A stretch of DNA of 64,000 nt from Terriglobia bacterium (GTDB lineage Bacteria > Acidobacteriota > Terriglobia > Terriglobales > Acidobacteriaceae), in the NCBI GenBank assembly GCA_020072645.1, contig JAIQGK010000022.1, positions 1-64,000 of the forward strand. The letters are read 5' to 3'. This document shows, piece after piece, positions 55,738 through 64,000 of the stretch. The stretch's first letter is position 1, and each line of letters opens with the position of its first letter. The notes beneath the pieces are model-generated. The model ran no database searches and was not told where the DNA came from. It was given only the letters and a program-made list of their open reading frames with translations. The translations under genes and the position numbers were made by a program.

Positions 55738-57504
55738 TCATTTTGATTTCTGTTCCGCGATCCATTTGTTCGTGCGCGCGTCGAGCAGATCAAGCGGCAG
55801 AGCTCCGCCGTTCAGCATTTCGTCATGGAAGCTGCGGATGTCAAATTTGGGTCCCAGGGCTTTCTGTGCGCGGTCGCGTAATTCGCGGAATTTGAGTTGT
55901 CCCAGTTTGTAGCTAAGCGCCTGCGCCGGCCAGGCGATGTAGCGGTCTGTCTCTGACTGGATTGTCGGTTCATCCACTGCGCCGGACTTGCGCATGAAAT
56001 CCACGACCTGGTCGCGCGTCCATCCTTTCGAATGGATCCCGGTATCGACCACCAGACGCACCGCGCGGAAAAGTTCAGAGGAGAGACGTCCGTAGTCAGA
56101 AGCAGGGTCCTGATAGAAGCCGATCTCTTTGCCGAGTTGCTCCGCGTAGAGGGCCCAGCCTTCCGAGTAAGCGTTAAAGAAAAGACCATGGAGGCGGAAC
56201 TTGGGCAGCCCAGTGAGCTGTTGCTGGACGGACAGCTGCATGTGATGTCCTGGGACGCCTTCATGGTAGGCAATGGCTTCGTCATTGATGAGCGAGCGGC
56301 TCGCAAAATTGGATGTGGCCACAACAACGCGGCCGGGACGCTTGCCGTCCGGGGTGCCGGTTACGTAATGAGTTGCGGCGGCAGCCTGGAATGCAGGTAT
56401 GGCTTCTACCGTGACCGGCGATTTGGGCAGCAGGTTGAAAAGCCCCGGCAGTTTAGGCTCCATCTGAGCAATGTAACGGCGGAAATCGTCAAGGATTTGC
56501 TCCGCGGAAGTGGGAATGTATTTGGGATTGGTCTTGAGCGAAGCCCGATAAGCAGCGAGGTCAGCGAAGCCCGCCTTTTTGGCGATTACCAGCATCTCGG
56601 CCTGGATGCGTTCGATTTCGCGCAGGCCGAGCTGGTGTATTTCATCCGCAGTCATGTGCGTGGTGGTGCGAGCGTAAATATCGTTTTGATAGCGTTTCTG
56701 GCCATCTGGCAGAGAGGTGATGGCAAGCGCAGTACGTCCCTGGGGCGCGTATTCCTTGCTGATGAATGCCGCAAAACTCTTGTACGCCGGAATCACGTCA
56801 GTATTGATGGCGTCAGTGATTTGCTGCGTTAGGCGCTTCTGGTCTTCCGCGGAGATGCTCGGGGGATATTTCTTTGTCGGAAGCAGAAACGGATTAGCGT
56901 CGATGATGCCCTGGCACTGCGCTGGGACTTTCTCAAGAAGGAAGCGCACGGGCATTAGCTTGTCCTTCATTCCGGCGCGAAGGACTTCAGTGGTCTGGCT
57001 GAAGACGCGAGGAATCTGGTGAAGGCGGGCGATGTAGTCTTCGTAATGCTTGACCGAGTAATGCTTGACCGAGTCGAACGGGACAGAAAGCGGAAGGTCC
57101 GCAAGGCCGGTATGGATGCCGCCCACCTGGTTGACTGGCATCTCGTACTCTTTGAGCTCGAAATCGGCAATGCGCTGCTGGAGCGAGCGAACAAGAAGAT
57201 CGTGTGAGAGCAGGTCCTGGTCAGAAAAGCCGGCTGTGGGAATCGCCTGAAGGCGTTTTAGAAAATCTTCGTCAGTCTTGTGTCGTTGGGAAATGGCCGC
57301 AAGCGAGTGGTCGGAGAGCTTGTCATTGTAGCGATAGTCGCCAAAGGCTGTGGCGCGCTCCGGAGTATTACGCAGATCGGATTCATATTGCTCTTCAAAG
57401 AGAGCATTCTGCGCGGTCAGGCGGTCAGCAACCGGTTTGGGGTTTTGGGCGAAGGCAGAAACTGCTATTACGACGAATAGAAACAGGCTTTTTTGAAGGC
57501 GCAT
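55738..57504 (-). CDS. Secreted DUF885-family protein
   Basis: A signal peptide (MRLQKSLFLFVVIAVSAFAQ) fixes the start at 57504; the open frame runs to 57777 but without support. The HEXXH-like IAYHEGVPGHHMQLSVQQQL near residue 400 and FFNAYSEGWALYAEQLGKEIG near 430 are the DUF885 signatures and resemble a zinc-peptidase site (HEGxPGHH plus downstream Glu). 588 aa. Probably a periplasmic peptidase-like enzyme. Confidence 0.92.
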   Translation of the reverse strand: MRLQKSLFLFVVIAVSAFAQNPKPVADRLTAQNALFEEQYESDLRNTPERATAFGDYRYNDKLSDHSLAAISQRHKTDEDFLKRLQAIPTAGFSDQDLLSHDLLVRSLQQRIADFELKEYEMPVNQVGGIHTGLADLPLSVPFDSVKHYSVKHYEDYIARLHQIPRVFSQTTEVLRAGMKDKLMPVRFLLEKVPAQCQGIIDANPFLLPTKKYPPSISAEDQKRLTQQITDAINTDVIPAYKSFAAFISKEYAPQGRTALAITSLPDGQKRYQNDIYARTTTHMTADEIHQLGLREIERIQAEMLVIAKKAGFADLAAYRASLKTNPKYIPTSAEQILDDFRRYIAQMEPKLPGLFNLLPKSPVTVEAIPAFQAAAATHYVTGTPDGKRPGRVVVATSNFASRSLINDEAIAYHEGVPGHHMQLSVQQQLTGLPKFRLHGLFFNAYSEGWALYAEQLGKEIGFYQDPASDYGRLSSELFRAVRLVVDTGIHSKGWTRDQVVDFMRKSGAVDEPTIQSETDRYIAWPAQALSYKLGQLKFRELRDRAQKALGPKFDIRSFHDEMLNGGALPLDLLDARTNKWIAEQKSK

Positions 57505-57819
57505 AGGCGCATTCAGGGTAACAGAGCGAAAGGGTTTTATGGAGACTGGATGGCGATTCGCGCGTTGAACGTCCGGAGCCGCGTATTTGCGTGGTATCGG
57601 CTTCAATGGCACAATTAAGTAGTGGCTTTTCAGCCGGTTGGCCCAAGCAAGATTCCGAGTCGAAGCGGGTCTGAAGGTCATCAAAAGAAGTAGTAAGACT
57701 GCGGGCTTCAACAACCCCGCGGATCGGGCGTGGAACTGCGCAGTGGATCCGCTGGAGCCTGTGGATGCTTTCAACATCTCCGTTCCGTTGCACTAAGCCG
57801 CGGGACTGAAGGCGGATAA

Positions 57820-58953
57820 ATGTCGACTACGATTGCTCCTTTGGAAGAGCGAGGCGTCAGTTGCTCGCTCGATAATTATCTTGTACTCCCCGACAACACC
57901 ATGGATGCGCGGATTGCCGCGGCCAGAAGCGAACTTGGCTCGCGCGCGGTGATCCTGGGCCACCACTACCAGCGGGATGAAGTGATCCGCTTTGCCGATT
58001 TTCGCGGTGACTCCTACAAACTTGCGCAGGAAGCAGCGCGCACCAGAGCGGAATACATTGTCTTTTGCGGCGTGCATTTTATGGCGGAAAGCGCAGACGT
58101 GCTGGCGCAACCGGGGCAGCAGGTGATCCTGCCTGATCTGAACGCCGGCTGTTCCATGGCGGATATGGCGGAGATTGGCCAGGTGGAAAGCTGCTGGGAA
58201 CAGCTTGTTGCGTTGGGCCTGACCGATGAGTTGGGGCGCGGCATTACGCCGCTGACTTATATGAACTCGACGGCTGCGATCAAGGCTTTTTGTGGCGAGC
58301 GCGGCGGGCTGGTTTGCACGTCGTCCAATGCGCCGGCGGCATTTAAGTGGGCGTTTGAGCGCAACGAGAAAATCCTTTTTCTTCCTGACCAGCACCTGGG
58401 CCGCAACACGGCGTTTGCGATGGGCATTCCACTGGACCAATGCGTGGTCTGGGATCCGTTTATGATTGGCGGGGGGGGTGACCCGGCGCGGTTACGCAAA
58501 GCGAAGGTGATTTTGTGGAAGGGACATTGCTCGGTGCATCAGCGCTTTCTTCCTGAACACGTGGATCGAGTGCGCGCGTTGCATCCAGGGATAAAAGTGA
58601 TCGTGCATCCTGAATGCCGCTGGGAAGTCTGCCAGAAGGCTGACGGCATCGGTTCTACTGAGGGCTTGATCAAAATGATCGCCGATGCGCCAGAGGGCAC
58701 CAAGTTTGCTGTGGGCACAGAAATACATTTGGTCAATCGTATGGGCAAGGAATTTGCCCGCGAGGGTAAAATGGTGATTACCCTGGATGAGTCCGGCTGC
58801 CTCTGCACCACCATGTTTCGCATATCGCCGCAGCATCTGTGCTGGGCGCTGGAGAACCTGACCGAGGGCAACGTGGTAAACCGCATACAGGTGCCGGACG
58901 ACGTGAAATACTGGTCACGCGTGGCGCTGGACAGGATGCTGGAGATACGGTGA
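57820..58953 (+). CDS. nadA: Quinolinate synthase
   Basis: 377 aa. The three conserved cluster Cys are present: FCGVHFMAE, CTSSNA and ESGCLCTTMF, together with VILGHHYQRDEVIRFADFRGDSY at the start and WKGHCSVHQRF. NadA condenses iminoaspartate with dihydroxyacetone phosphate to quinolinate for NAD synthesis using a 4Fe-4S cluster. No nadB or nadC is in the window. Confidence 0.97.
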   Translation: MSTTIAPLEERGVSCSLDNYLVLPDNTMDARIAAARSELGSRAVILGHHYQRDEVIRFADFRGDSYKLAQEAARTRAEYIVFCGVHFMAESADVLAQPGQQVILPDLNAGCSMADMAEIGQVESCWEQLVALGLTDELGRGITPLTYMNSTAAIKAFCGERGGLVCTSSNAPAAFKWAFERNEKILFLPDQHLGRNTAFAMGIPLDQCVVWDPFMIGGGGDPARLRKAKVILWKGHCSVHQRFLPEHVDRVRALHPGIKVIVHPECRWEVCQKADGIGSTEGLIKMIADAPEGTKFAVGTEIHLVNRMGKEFAREGKMVITLDESGCLCTTMFRISPQHLCWALENLTEGNVVNRIQVPDDVKYWSRVALDRMLEIR

Positions 58954-58976
58954 GCCGGAGTCAAGCAAGATAATTT

Positions 58977-59423
58977 ATGGCAAAGCAAAAAACCTTCACA
59001 CTGGAAGAGGCGCAGACTCTGGTGCCGGTATTGCGGTCGCTGATTAAGCGCGCCATGGACGACAAGGGCGTGATTGAGGCCGTGGAAAAAGAGCTACTGG
59101 ACCTAAAGCATCGCATCCTTCTGAGTGGCGGGCTTTTTGTGGACATCCCGGCCGTGGCGCGGCGGCGCGCCGAGCGCGACAAGGCCTTCCAGGACATCAA
59201 GGACACGCTGGCGGAAATTGACTCCATTGGCGTGCAGGTAAAAGACCTCGACATTGGCCTGCTGGATTTTCCCTGCGCGGTGGACGATGAAATTGTCCTG
59301 CTGTGCTGGAAGTATGGGGAAGAGAAGATCGAATATTGGCACGGCATGGAAGAGGGATTCAAAGGCCGCAAGCCCATCGACGAGCGCATCCTGCGTGGGA
59401 AAAAGAGAGAGAAGCCGAACTGA
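58977..59423 (+). CDS. DUF2203-family protein
   Basis: 148 aa: KTFTLEEAQTLVPVLRSLI at the start, LLSGGLFVDIPAVARRRAERDK in the middle and VQVKDLDIGLLDFPCAVDDEIVLLCWKYGEEKIEYWHG at the end are the DUF2203 pattern. The function is unknown. It starts 24 nt after nadA and is likely co-transcribed. Confidence 0.9.
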   Translation: MAKQKTFTLEEAQTLVPVLRSLIKRAMDDKGVIEAVEKELLDLKHRILLSGGLFVDIPAVARRRAERDKAFQDIKDTLAEIDSIGVQVKDLDIGLLDFPCAVDDEIVLLCWKYGEEKIEYWHGMEEGFKGRKPIDERILRGKKREKPN

Positions 59424-59425
59424 AC

Positions 59426-59502
59426 AAATTTGGTAATTGAGTAATTTGAAACCTAGTGCGTTTCCAGCTAAAGGGGCCCCTCGCTGCGCTCGGGATAAAA
59501 AA
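59426..59502. repeat. Two dispersed repeat elements between genes
   Basis: AATTTGGTAATTGAGTAATTTG (59429-59450) belongs to the family seen at 35775-35893. GGGGCCCCTCGCTGCGCTCGGGAT (59473-59496) belongs to the family seen at 44931. Both lie between the convergent DUF2203 and M28 genes. Confidence 0.65.
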
Positions 59503-59503
59503 A

Positions 59504-60472
59504 CTAAGGCTTCTTCCCCTCCACCCACTCCGGCTTGAAGTCGGAATTGGCCAGCCACTTGACTGGTTCCAGCATGGAATGGATTGCCTGCTCCATATGG
59601 TCGAAGTCGATATGTGCGACGTCGTCGCTGGGCTGGTGATAGTCCTTATGCAGGCCGAAGCTGGAAACGGTGTGCGCGATGATGCCTTGCTTGGCCAGCG
59701 CGTAATTGTCTGATCGCTGAAAAAAATTCCGTTTAGGATGCGGATCGGCCACCAGATGGGCACCATGTTTTGCCAACTCAGGGCCGAGATTGCTGCGGTC
59801 GAAGCCGGTGAGCCAGAGTTCGTCAGGCCTTACCGCGCTATCAGCGCGGCCGATCATCTCAAATTCCAGATTGGCGACGATGTTCTTGAGCGGCACCGGC
59901 GAATGCTGAAGAAAATACTGATCGCCCTGGCCGCCAGTTTCCTCGCTTCCGAAGAAGACGAACAGCACGGTGCGTTTTGGCGCCTTTTCATGGGTCAGAG
60001 CGCGCGCTAACTGGAGAACAGCGATACAACCGGAAGCGTCATCGTCCGCGCCGTTGTAAATGTTGTCGCCATTGACCGGCTTCCCAATGCCCAAGTGGTC
60101 CATGTGCGCGGTCAGCAGCACCACCTGGTCTTTCAACTTTTCATCGCGTCCCTCAAGTTTGCCGATGACGTTGCGGGTGTTCCACTGCTTCTTGCCTTCG
60201 CGAAAAAAGTTGAATTCGCCAGAGACGTTTTGAATAAAGCCGCCGTCATCGCCCGCAGGTTCAATGCCGATTTCGCGCAGTTGCGAAGCGAGATACGTGG
60301 CGGCAACCAGTTCATCATGGGACCCGCTGGCGCGTCCTTGCAGCGCGTCACTGGCAAGAAACTCCATGGCGCCGCGGATCTGGGCCTGATCGATATTGGA
60401 GTGCTGGTCTGACGCTACACCCAGGAAATAGAAAAGATTGATGAATAAAAGCAGCTTTATGCGAGTTGCCAT
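59504..60472 (-). CDS. Secreted M28-family zinc peptidase
   Basis: Start 60472 gives a signal peptide (IKLLLFINLFYFLGVAS). The metal ligands are visible: LLTAHMDHLGIG, IYNGADDDASGCIAVLQLA and VFFGSEETGGQGDQYFL, plus a late HKDYHQPSDD. 322 aa. It is an aminopeptidase/glutaminyl-cyclase-like enzyme of the periplasm. It is transcribed away from a region shared with the PadR gene end. Confidence 0.92.
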   Translation of the reverse strand: MATRIKLLLFINLFYFLGVASDQHSNIDQAQIRGAMEFLASDALQGRASGSHDELVAATYLASQLREIGIEPAGDDGGFIQNVSGEFNFFREGKKQWNTRNVIGKLEGRDEKLKDQVVLLTAHMDHLGIGKPVNGDNIYNGADDDASGCIAVLQLARALTHEKAPKRTVLFVFFGSEETGGQGDQYFLQHSPVPLKNIVANLEFEMIGRADSAVRPDELWLTGFDRSNLGPELAKHGAHLVADPHPKRNFFQRSDNYALAKQGIIAHTVSSFGLHKDYHQPSDDVAHIDFDHMEQAIHSMLEPVKWLANSDFKPEWVEGKKP

Positions 60473-60533
60473 TCGTCTCTCCTCGATTGAGCAGTATAGC
60501 GTGGAAGCATGCGGGAGCTTGCACTTGGCGAAG

Positions 60534-61166
60534 CTACACGTGTTTGCCGACATGCGCCGGATTTGCGGCGGGAGCCCGATGCGGGAGATTGGCCATTACT
60601 TCGCGGAGCCAGAGCAGCTCAACCCGAAATTGCTCGATGATGAGTTTGATCATCCAAATGGCTTCATGAAAATTATGGCCTACTTCCTTTTCCACGGCGC
60701 GCAATGTGGCCAGTTCACGCTCAAGATCGGCTTTAAGGAATTTCTCTCGACGCCGAAGCTGATTGCGGACCGTCGCTGGGGAAGCTTGCCAGGACAGCGC
60801 CATCCACGTGAGAAACGGCGGACGATCGCGCTGGTTAGTCCAGTCTTCGCGTTCCAGGGCGGCCGCCAGGGCCGCGCGGCCTTTGGGTGTGGTGGAAAAG
60901 ATGCGGCGCTCCGGCCCCAAAGCGGGCTCTGGATCGCCGGTTTCTTTAATCAGCTCAAGGCGCGTCAGCTTTTCCAGCGAGTAATAAACCTGTGGCCGCG
61001 AAACGCCGGCCCAATCCTGTACCTGACGGCGCTCCAGTTCCATGTTGGCCTGATAGCCGTGCATGGGTTGCTCTGCGAGCAGGCTCAGCAAAACAAGGTC
61101 AGGGACGGTGAGGCCACGTTTTCGGGTGTCGCGCTTTTTAGCAGTTGGCTTCTTACCTGGGGACAT
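60534..61166 (-). CDS. PadR-like regulator with long C-terminal helix
   Basis: The winged helix LTVPDLVLLSLLAEQPMHGYQANMELERRQV, WAGVSRPQVYYSLEKLTRLELI and RRIFSTTPKGRAALAAAL fits PadR; a ~100-residue Vir-type C-terminal helical domain follows. ATG 61166 is preferred; it overlaps the HHH gene by 14 nt. 210 aa. It may regulate the divergent VOC gene through dyads at 61450-61497. Confidence 0.88.
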   Translation of the reverse strand: MSPGKKPTAKKRDTRKRGLTVPDLVLLSLLAEQPMHGYQANMELERRQVQDWAGVSRPQVYYSLEKLTRLELIKETGDPEPALGPERRIFSTTPKGRAALAAALEREDWTNQRDRPPFLTWMALSWQASPATVRNQLRRREKFLKADLERELATLRAVEKEVGHNFHEAIWMIKLIIEQFRVELLWLREVMANLPHRAPAANPAHVGKHV

Positions 61167-61437
61167 GGCTCGACTTTCGCTGGCGACTCCAATACCACCA
61201 CTGGCATTGTTCGGCGGGGAGAAGTGGATTGCGCGCCTGGGCCACAGCGGCGGAGAAAACGTCCTGGCAGCAGATATCGACGCGCTGGCCGGTAGCGCGG
61301 CAGAGCTTCTGGTAGAGCCTGGCTGGATTTTGGCGCGCAAGCTGCTTTACGCTGCGGATGCCGAGAAGCTCAAAGTCGTGGAGCATGGCCGGCCCTACAG
61401 AGACTAAATCCTGTAAACGACGTGGTTGAACTGTCAT
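61153..61437 (-). CDS. Helix-hairpin-helix (Cdd1-like) protein
   Basis: 94 aa with the HhH pattern LVSVGPAMLHDFELLGIRSVKQLARQNPARLYQKLCRATG and two Cys near ICCQDV; this matches the pathogenicity-locus/Cdd1 family of unknown function. A start at 61455 would add six residues. First gene of the HHH-padR pair. Confidence 0.85.
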   Translation of the reverse strand: MTVQPRRLQDLVSVGPAMLHDFELLGIRSVKQLARQNPARLYQKLCRATGQRVDICCQDVFSAAVAQARNPLLPAEQCQWWYWSRQRKSSHVPR

Positions 61438-61448
61438 AAAAACTCCGG

Positions 61449-61497
61449 TTGACATCTCGAATGCGATGTCATACTGTTAGTAGTCTAAATTAGACTA
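61449..61497 (+). promoter_or_regulatory. Promoter with two operator-like dyads
   Basis: TTGACA (61449-61454) and TACTGT (61472-61477) have a 17-nt spacer. GACATC and GATGTC (61451-61456 and 61465-61470) form a dyad within the promoter, of the ACAT-N-ATGT type typical of PadR sites. TAGTCTAA-A-TTAGACTA (61481-61497) is a perfect 8-bp palindrome covering the probable start site. Confidence 0.7.
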
Positions 61498-61523
61498 GAT
61501 AGAAAATGCAAGGGAGAAATTGA

Positions 61524-61607
61524 ATGCGATTCCACGTTTTGGGTCTGGCGCTACTGACCATTGCGTTGGTTCCGGTCTTTGCAACTTCAACTTTGGAGAA
61601 AACATGA
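61524..61607 (+). CDS. 27-aa signal-peptide-like micro-ORF
   Basis: AAGGGAG precedes ATG 61524; the product is MRFHVLGLALLTIALVPVFA plus TSTLEKT. Its TGA overlaps the start of the VOC gene as ATGA. It may be the remnant of a secreted protein truncated just after its signal, or a coupling leader. Confidence 0.5.
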   Translation: MRFHVLGLALLTIALVPVFATSTLEKT

Positions 61608-62011
61608 AGCCCGCAGAAGTAAAGAAAATCACTCCCATCCTGTTTGCCCAGGAACTTGAACCCAGTATTAAATTCTGGACTGAAAAAATCGGCTTCCAAA
61701 AGACGATAGAAGTGCCGGAAGGAAACAAAATTGGATTTGTCATCCTGGGAAAAAACGGGCTGGAGCTGATGTACCAGAGCTTTGCCAGCGTGGAGAAAGG
61801 CAATGCCGCCACCGGGGCTGCCGCGCGCAGGGGACCGACATTTTTGTACATTGAAGTAGCGGACATTGACGCGGCGCTGGCGGCAATCAAAGGAGCGGAA
61901 ATCGTAATGCCGATGCGCACCACGTTCTACCATTCAAAGGAATTCGGAATTAAAGATCCCGTTGGACATTACCTGATTTTTGCCCAGCAGGGAGCAGCGC
62001 CGGAGAAATAA
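61604..62011 (+). CDS. VOC-family (glyoxalase-like) protein
   Basis: 135 aa: ITPILFAQELEPSIKFWTEKIGFQKTI, GKNGLELMYQSFASVEKG and FHSKEFGIKDPVGHYLIFAQ-like YHSKEFGIKDPVGHYLIFA are VOC blocks. The start with GGAG is at 61604. It is probably controlled by the divergent PadR protein. The substrate is unknown. Confidence 0.85.
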   Translation: MKPAEVKKITPILFAQELEPSIKFWTEKIGFQKTIEVPEGNKIGFVILGKNGLELMYQSFASVEKGNAATGAAARRGPTFLYIEVADIDAALAAIKGAEIVMPMRTTFYHSKEFGIKDPVGHYLIFAQQGAAPEK

Positions 62012-62099
62012 GTGCCGAGGGAGTAATCGTCAGCCGGGTCGAGCCTGTCTTGCATTGCGGAGGACTGCTATATTTGTCGGTAAAGGCGATGGGACGATT

Positions 62100-63203
62100 T
62101 TGATCACAGGTCTGGGCCAAATTCATAAGCGAATCAATCTTGCGGCAGCGCTGCTCGTCGCGGCTCTTTGCCTGCTGGCGGGATGCAGCGGCAAAGGCGG
62201 CGTGTCTGACCGAGGCGAATACGCCTATGTGGCCGTGACTGAAGCCGGACTTCGCGACCATGTTGCGACTTTTTACAACAAGACCGGCGTGGTGCACAAC
62301 GGAGAGCGGTTGCAGATCCTGGAGCGGATGCAGAGCAAGCGCTTTGTGCGCGTGCGTTCGCCGCGCGGCGAAGAAGGCTGGGTGCAGGAGCGCTATCTGG
62401 CTGACCAGCAGACATTCGACGAGTTTCAGCGCCTGGCAGAGCACTTCAAGTCCGCACCGGCGCAGGCAACCGCGACAACGGAAGAGCAAGTGAAGGTGCA
62501 TGTGCTGCCAGGAAGGAAGACCGCATATCTTTACCTGCTGAACGAAAAACAGAAGGTGGACATGCTGCAGCGCCAGGCGGTGGACCGCAACGCTCCACCG
62601 CTGCAACTGAAGGACGAAAAAGATAAAGATGCCGACGAAGCCCCGGATGAAGATAAGGTAAAAAGCGATAATGCCGGACCGCCGGCCGTCCGCGAGGATT
62701 GGTGGCTGGTGCGCGACGCGCAAATGCGCGTGGGTTGGGTGCTGGGCAGAACGCTTTACCTGCAAGTGCCGGAGGAGATTGCCCAGTACTCTGAAGGCCA
62801 GCGCATCGTAGCTGCTTATCAGTTGGATGAAGTTCAGGATGAAGGCAAGAAGGTTCCAGAGTACCTGGTGCTGTTCACTGAAAAAGAAGGGTTGCCGTAC
62901 GACTACAGCCAGGCGCGGGTCTTTACCTGGAATACGCGCAAGCATCGCTATGAAACCGCATATCGAGAGCGGGAACTGGCAGGCATACTGCCGGTGACAA
63001 TGGGACGGCAAGAGTTTGAAAAAGAAGGCAATTTGCGCACATTTGTGCTGCGCGTAAAGGGCGATGACGGCAGCGTGCACGAACGTACTTACAAATTCAA
63101 TCCGCCACTGGTGCATCGGGTACTTGCGCCCGGAGAAGAGCCACCGGCCCCGCGGCATCGCAAGGGAACCCGGGCCAGCAGCAAAGGAAAATCTAATCGC
63201 TAA
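62100..63203 (+). CDS. SH3-like-domain lipoprotein
   Basis: A signal with lipobox (LLVAALCLLAGC) near residues 16-27 marks an outer- or inner-membrane lipoprotein. SH3-like segments follow (FYNKTGVVHNGERLQILERMQSKRFVRVRSPRGEEGWVQERYL; then WWLVRDAQMRVGWVLGRTLYL), separated by a charged insert (KDEKDKDADEAPDEDK). 367 aa from TTG 62100; upstream starts do not give a better signal. It may bind the cell wall. No named function. Confidence 0.72.
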   Translation: MITGLGQIHKRINLAAALLVAALCLLAGCSGKGGVSDRGEYAYVAVTEAGLRDHVATFYNKTGVVHNGERLQILERMQSKRFVRVRSPRGEEGWVQERYLADQQTFDEFQRLAEHFKSAPAQATATTEEQVKVHVLPGRKTAYLYLLNEKQKVDMLQRQAVDRNAPPLQLKDEKDKDADEAPDEDKVKSDNAGPPAVREDWWLVRDAQMRVGWVLGRTLYLQVPEEIAQYSEGQRIVAAYQLDEVQDEGKKVPEYLVLFTEKEGLPYDYSQARVFTWNTRKHRYETAYRERELAGILPVTMGRQEFEKEGNLRTFVLRVKGDDGSVHERTYKFNPPLVHRVLAPGEEPPAPRHRKGTRASSKGKSNR

Positions 63204-63245
63204 GGTCGTGGCATCCAGAGAGAGTTATTTGTCCTCCAAGAAGGT

Positions 63246-63479
63246 ATGGCAGAAAAAGTCAAAGAACTTCATCTGGAACGGGACTACAAGAAGTACTTGT
63301 ACTTTGTTGATGGCAGCGGGAACGTGAGCCGTAAGTCGAAATCAGGCGAAGGTGAAACCGAGGTGCTGGTTCCGAACGCGATTCAGCGGGACAACCAGTT
63401 TCTTTACTTCGTGGATAAAGAAGGCGATGTGGCGCGGTCGCCACGCGCCGTACGCAGAACGGCCAAGAAAGTAGCCTGA
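63246..63479 (+). CDS. Small hypothetical protein
   Basis: 77 aa with two similar strand-loop units: KYLYFVDGSGNVSRKSK and QFLYFVDKEGDVARSPR, which point to an internal duplication. AAGAAGG precedes ATG 63246. The C-terminus is basic (RRTAKKVA). No family recognised. It ends 9 nt before the next gene and is likely co-transcribed. Confidence 0.6.
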   Translation: MAEKVKELHLERDYKKYLYFVDGSGNVSRKSKSGEGETEVLVPNAIQRDNQFLYFVDKEGDVARSPRAVRRTAKKVA

Positions 63480-63488
63480 CGAGTACGC

Positions 63489-64000
63489 ATGAGCGGTTTG
63501 AATCTGCTGGTCTTCCGTGGAGACCGGCGGCGCGCGAGCGGTAAAGAACTGAAGGCAGCACTTACTGCACAGCTGGAGCAGGTGTGCAACCATTTCACAC
63601 CGCAAGGCTTGTTGGGCATTTTGCTGCGGGCCGGCGAGCTTGAGTGCGGCGTTGCGGACGCTTATCCTGAAGCCGCCAGCTCTTGCGGACGGATTACCAA
63701 TTACATTGCCGACGCGCTTGTGGCAAGCAGCGGTACTACGCCGCCGTTTAACTCCGATTTAAAAAACCATGATCTTCAGTCCTTGCTCAATGCTGCGCGG
63801 GCCCTTCCTGATCTTGAGCAACTCTACATCTCCACTCCTGAAGGTTTCGCGTACTACGCACTTCATCCATTGGCTTACGCGGATGTCATGCGACAGATTC
63901 CTCCGTGCGATAACGTGCTGATTGTTGGAATCAGGAGCATTGGCACAACGCTGAGCGCGGTTGCCGCTGCATCTGCACGGGCTCGCGGAATTTCAGCGGA
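63489..64000 (+). CDS. PRTase-like protein, partial at right edge
   Basis: Open from ATG 63489 to the window end (170 residues). After an N-terminal part (LNLLVFRGDRRRASGKELKAAL, LGILLRAGELECGVADAYPE) it shows FAYYALHPLAYADVMRQI and then NVLIVGIRSIGTTLSAVAAASA, where a hydrophobic strand followed by GIRSIGTTL resembles the pyrophosphate loop of phosphoribosyltransferases. The C-terminal part is missing. Assignment is tentative. Confidence 0.5.
   Translation, partial: MSGLNLLVFRGDRRRASGKELKAALTAQLEQVCNHFTPQGLLGILLRAGELECGVADAYPEAASSCGRITNYIADALVASSGTTPPFNSDLKNHDLQSLLNAARALPDLEQLYISTPEGFAYYALHPLAYADVMRQIPPCDNVLIVGIRSIGTTLSAVAAASARARGISA

Noticed and set aside
61950-63158. 402-aa open frame on the minus strand
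   Set aside because: Antisense to the lipoprotein gene, which has a clear lipobox and SH3-like segments.

Overview
The window looks like a chromosomal segment of a soil Acidobacteriota, most likely class Terriglobia. I infer this from gene content: an ADOP-type FtsX permease paired with a PadR regulator, a DUF885 protein, several secreted M1/M13/M28 peptidases, MbfA, and compact genes with AGGAGG-type ribosome sites. No rRNA, tRNA, CRISPR array, transposase or integrase was seen. Genes were read by motif and by translation; no database search was possible.

Layout. Positions 1-13,700 hold MbfA, a lactonase-like metallo-beta-lactamase, a Crp/Fnr regulator, CorA, a VOC/MarR divergent pair with two operator-like palindromes, an M1 aminopeptidase, an acyltransferase/ATP-grasp pair and a secreted phosphoesterase. 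Positions 13,700-15,500 are scarred: a (CCCAAA)9 tract, a C-terminal remnant of a second phosphoesterase and a frameshifted TIR-domain gene. Positions 15,668-20,660 carry etfB, a small membrane protein, etfA and ETF-quinone oxidoreductase, followed by an AT-richer nucleotide-cyclase-like gene, a decayed acetyltransferase and a diverged second copy of the ETF-QO 3' end. Positions 20,700-35,800 hold a Sel1-repeat protein, moaA with a structured leader, a PP2C/FHA pair, a sugar transporter, a persulfide dioxygenase-rhodanese fusion, an M13 peptidase, CutC, a TonB-like protein and gamma-glutamyltransferase.

Positions 35,893-53,266 are the most interesting part, an amino-acid and sulfur block: thrB-lysC-thrC-hom (minus strand), sulfite reductase plus siroheme genes (plus), a threonine-synthase paralogue plus a CysO-like sulfur carrier (minus), proC (minus), and a JAMM protease plus MoeZ-like activator (plus). 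Four transcription units here start with a sigma70-like promoter, an ATG only 8-10 nt after the -10 box, a short peptide rich in the relevant amino acid (Thr, Cys, Cys, Pro), then an intrinsic terminator before the first structural gene. This reads as a set of leader-peptide attenuators. The Cys-rich leader in front of the threonine-synthase paralogue and cysO suggests that the paralogue makes cysteine (or homocysteine) with a protein thiocarboxylate, not threonine.

Positions 53,341-64,000 hold a thioredoxin-domain protein in operon with a UGSC-family selenoprotein (in-frame TGA followed by a SECIS-like hairpin), a DUF885 protein, nadA, DUF2203, an M28 peptidase, an HHH/PadR pair divergent from a VOC protein, an SH3-like lipoprotein and a partial gene at the right edge.
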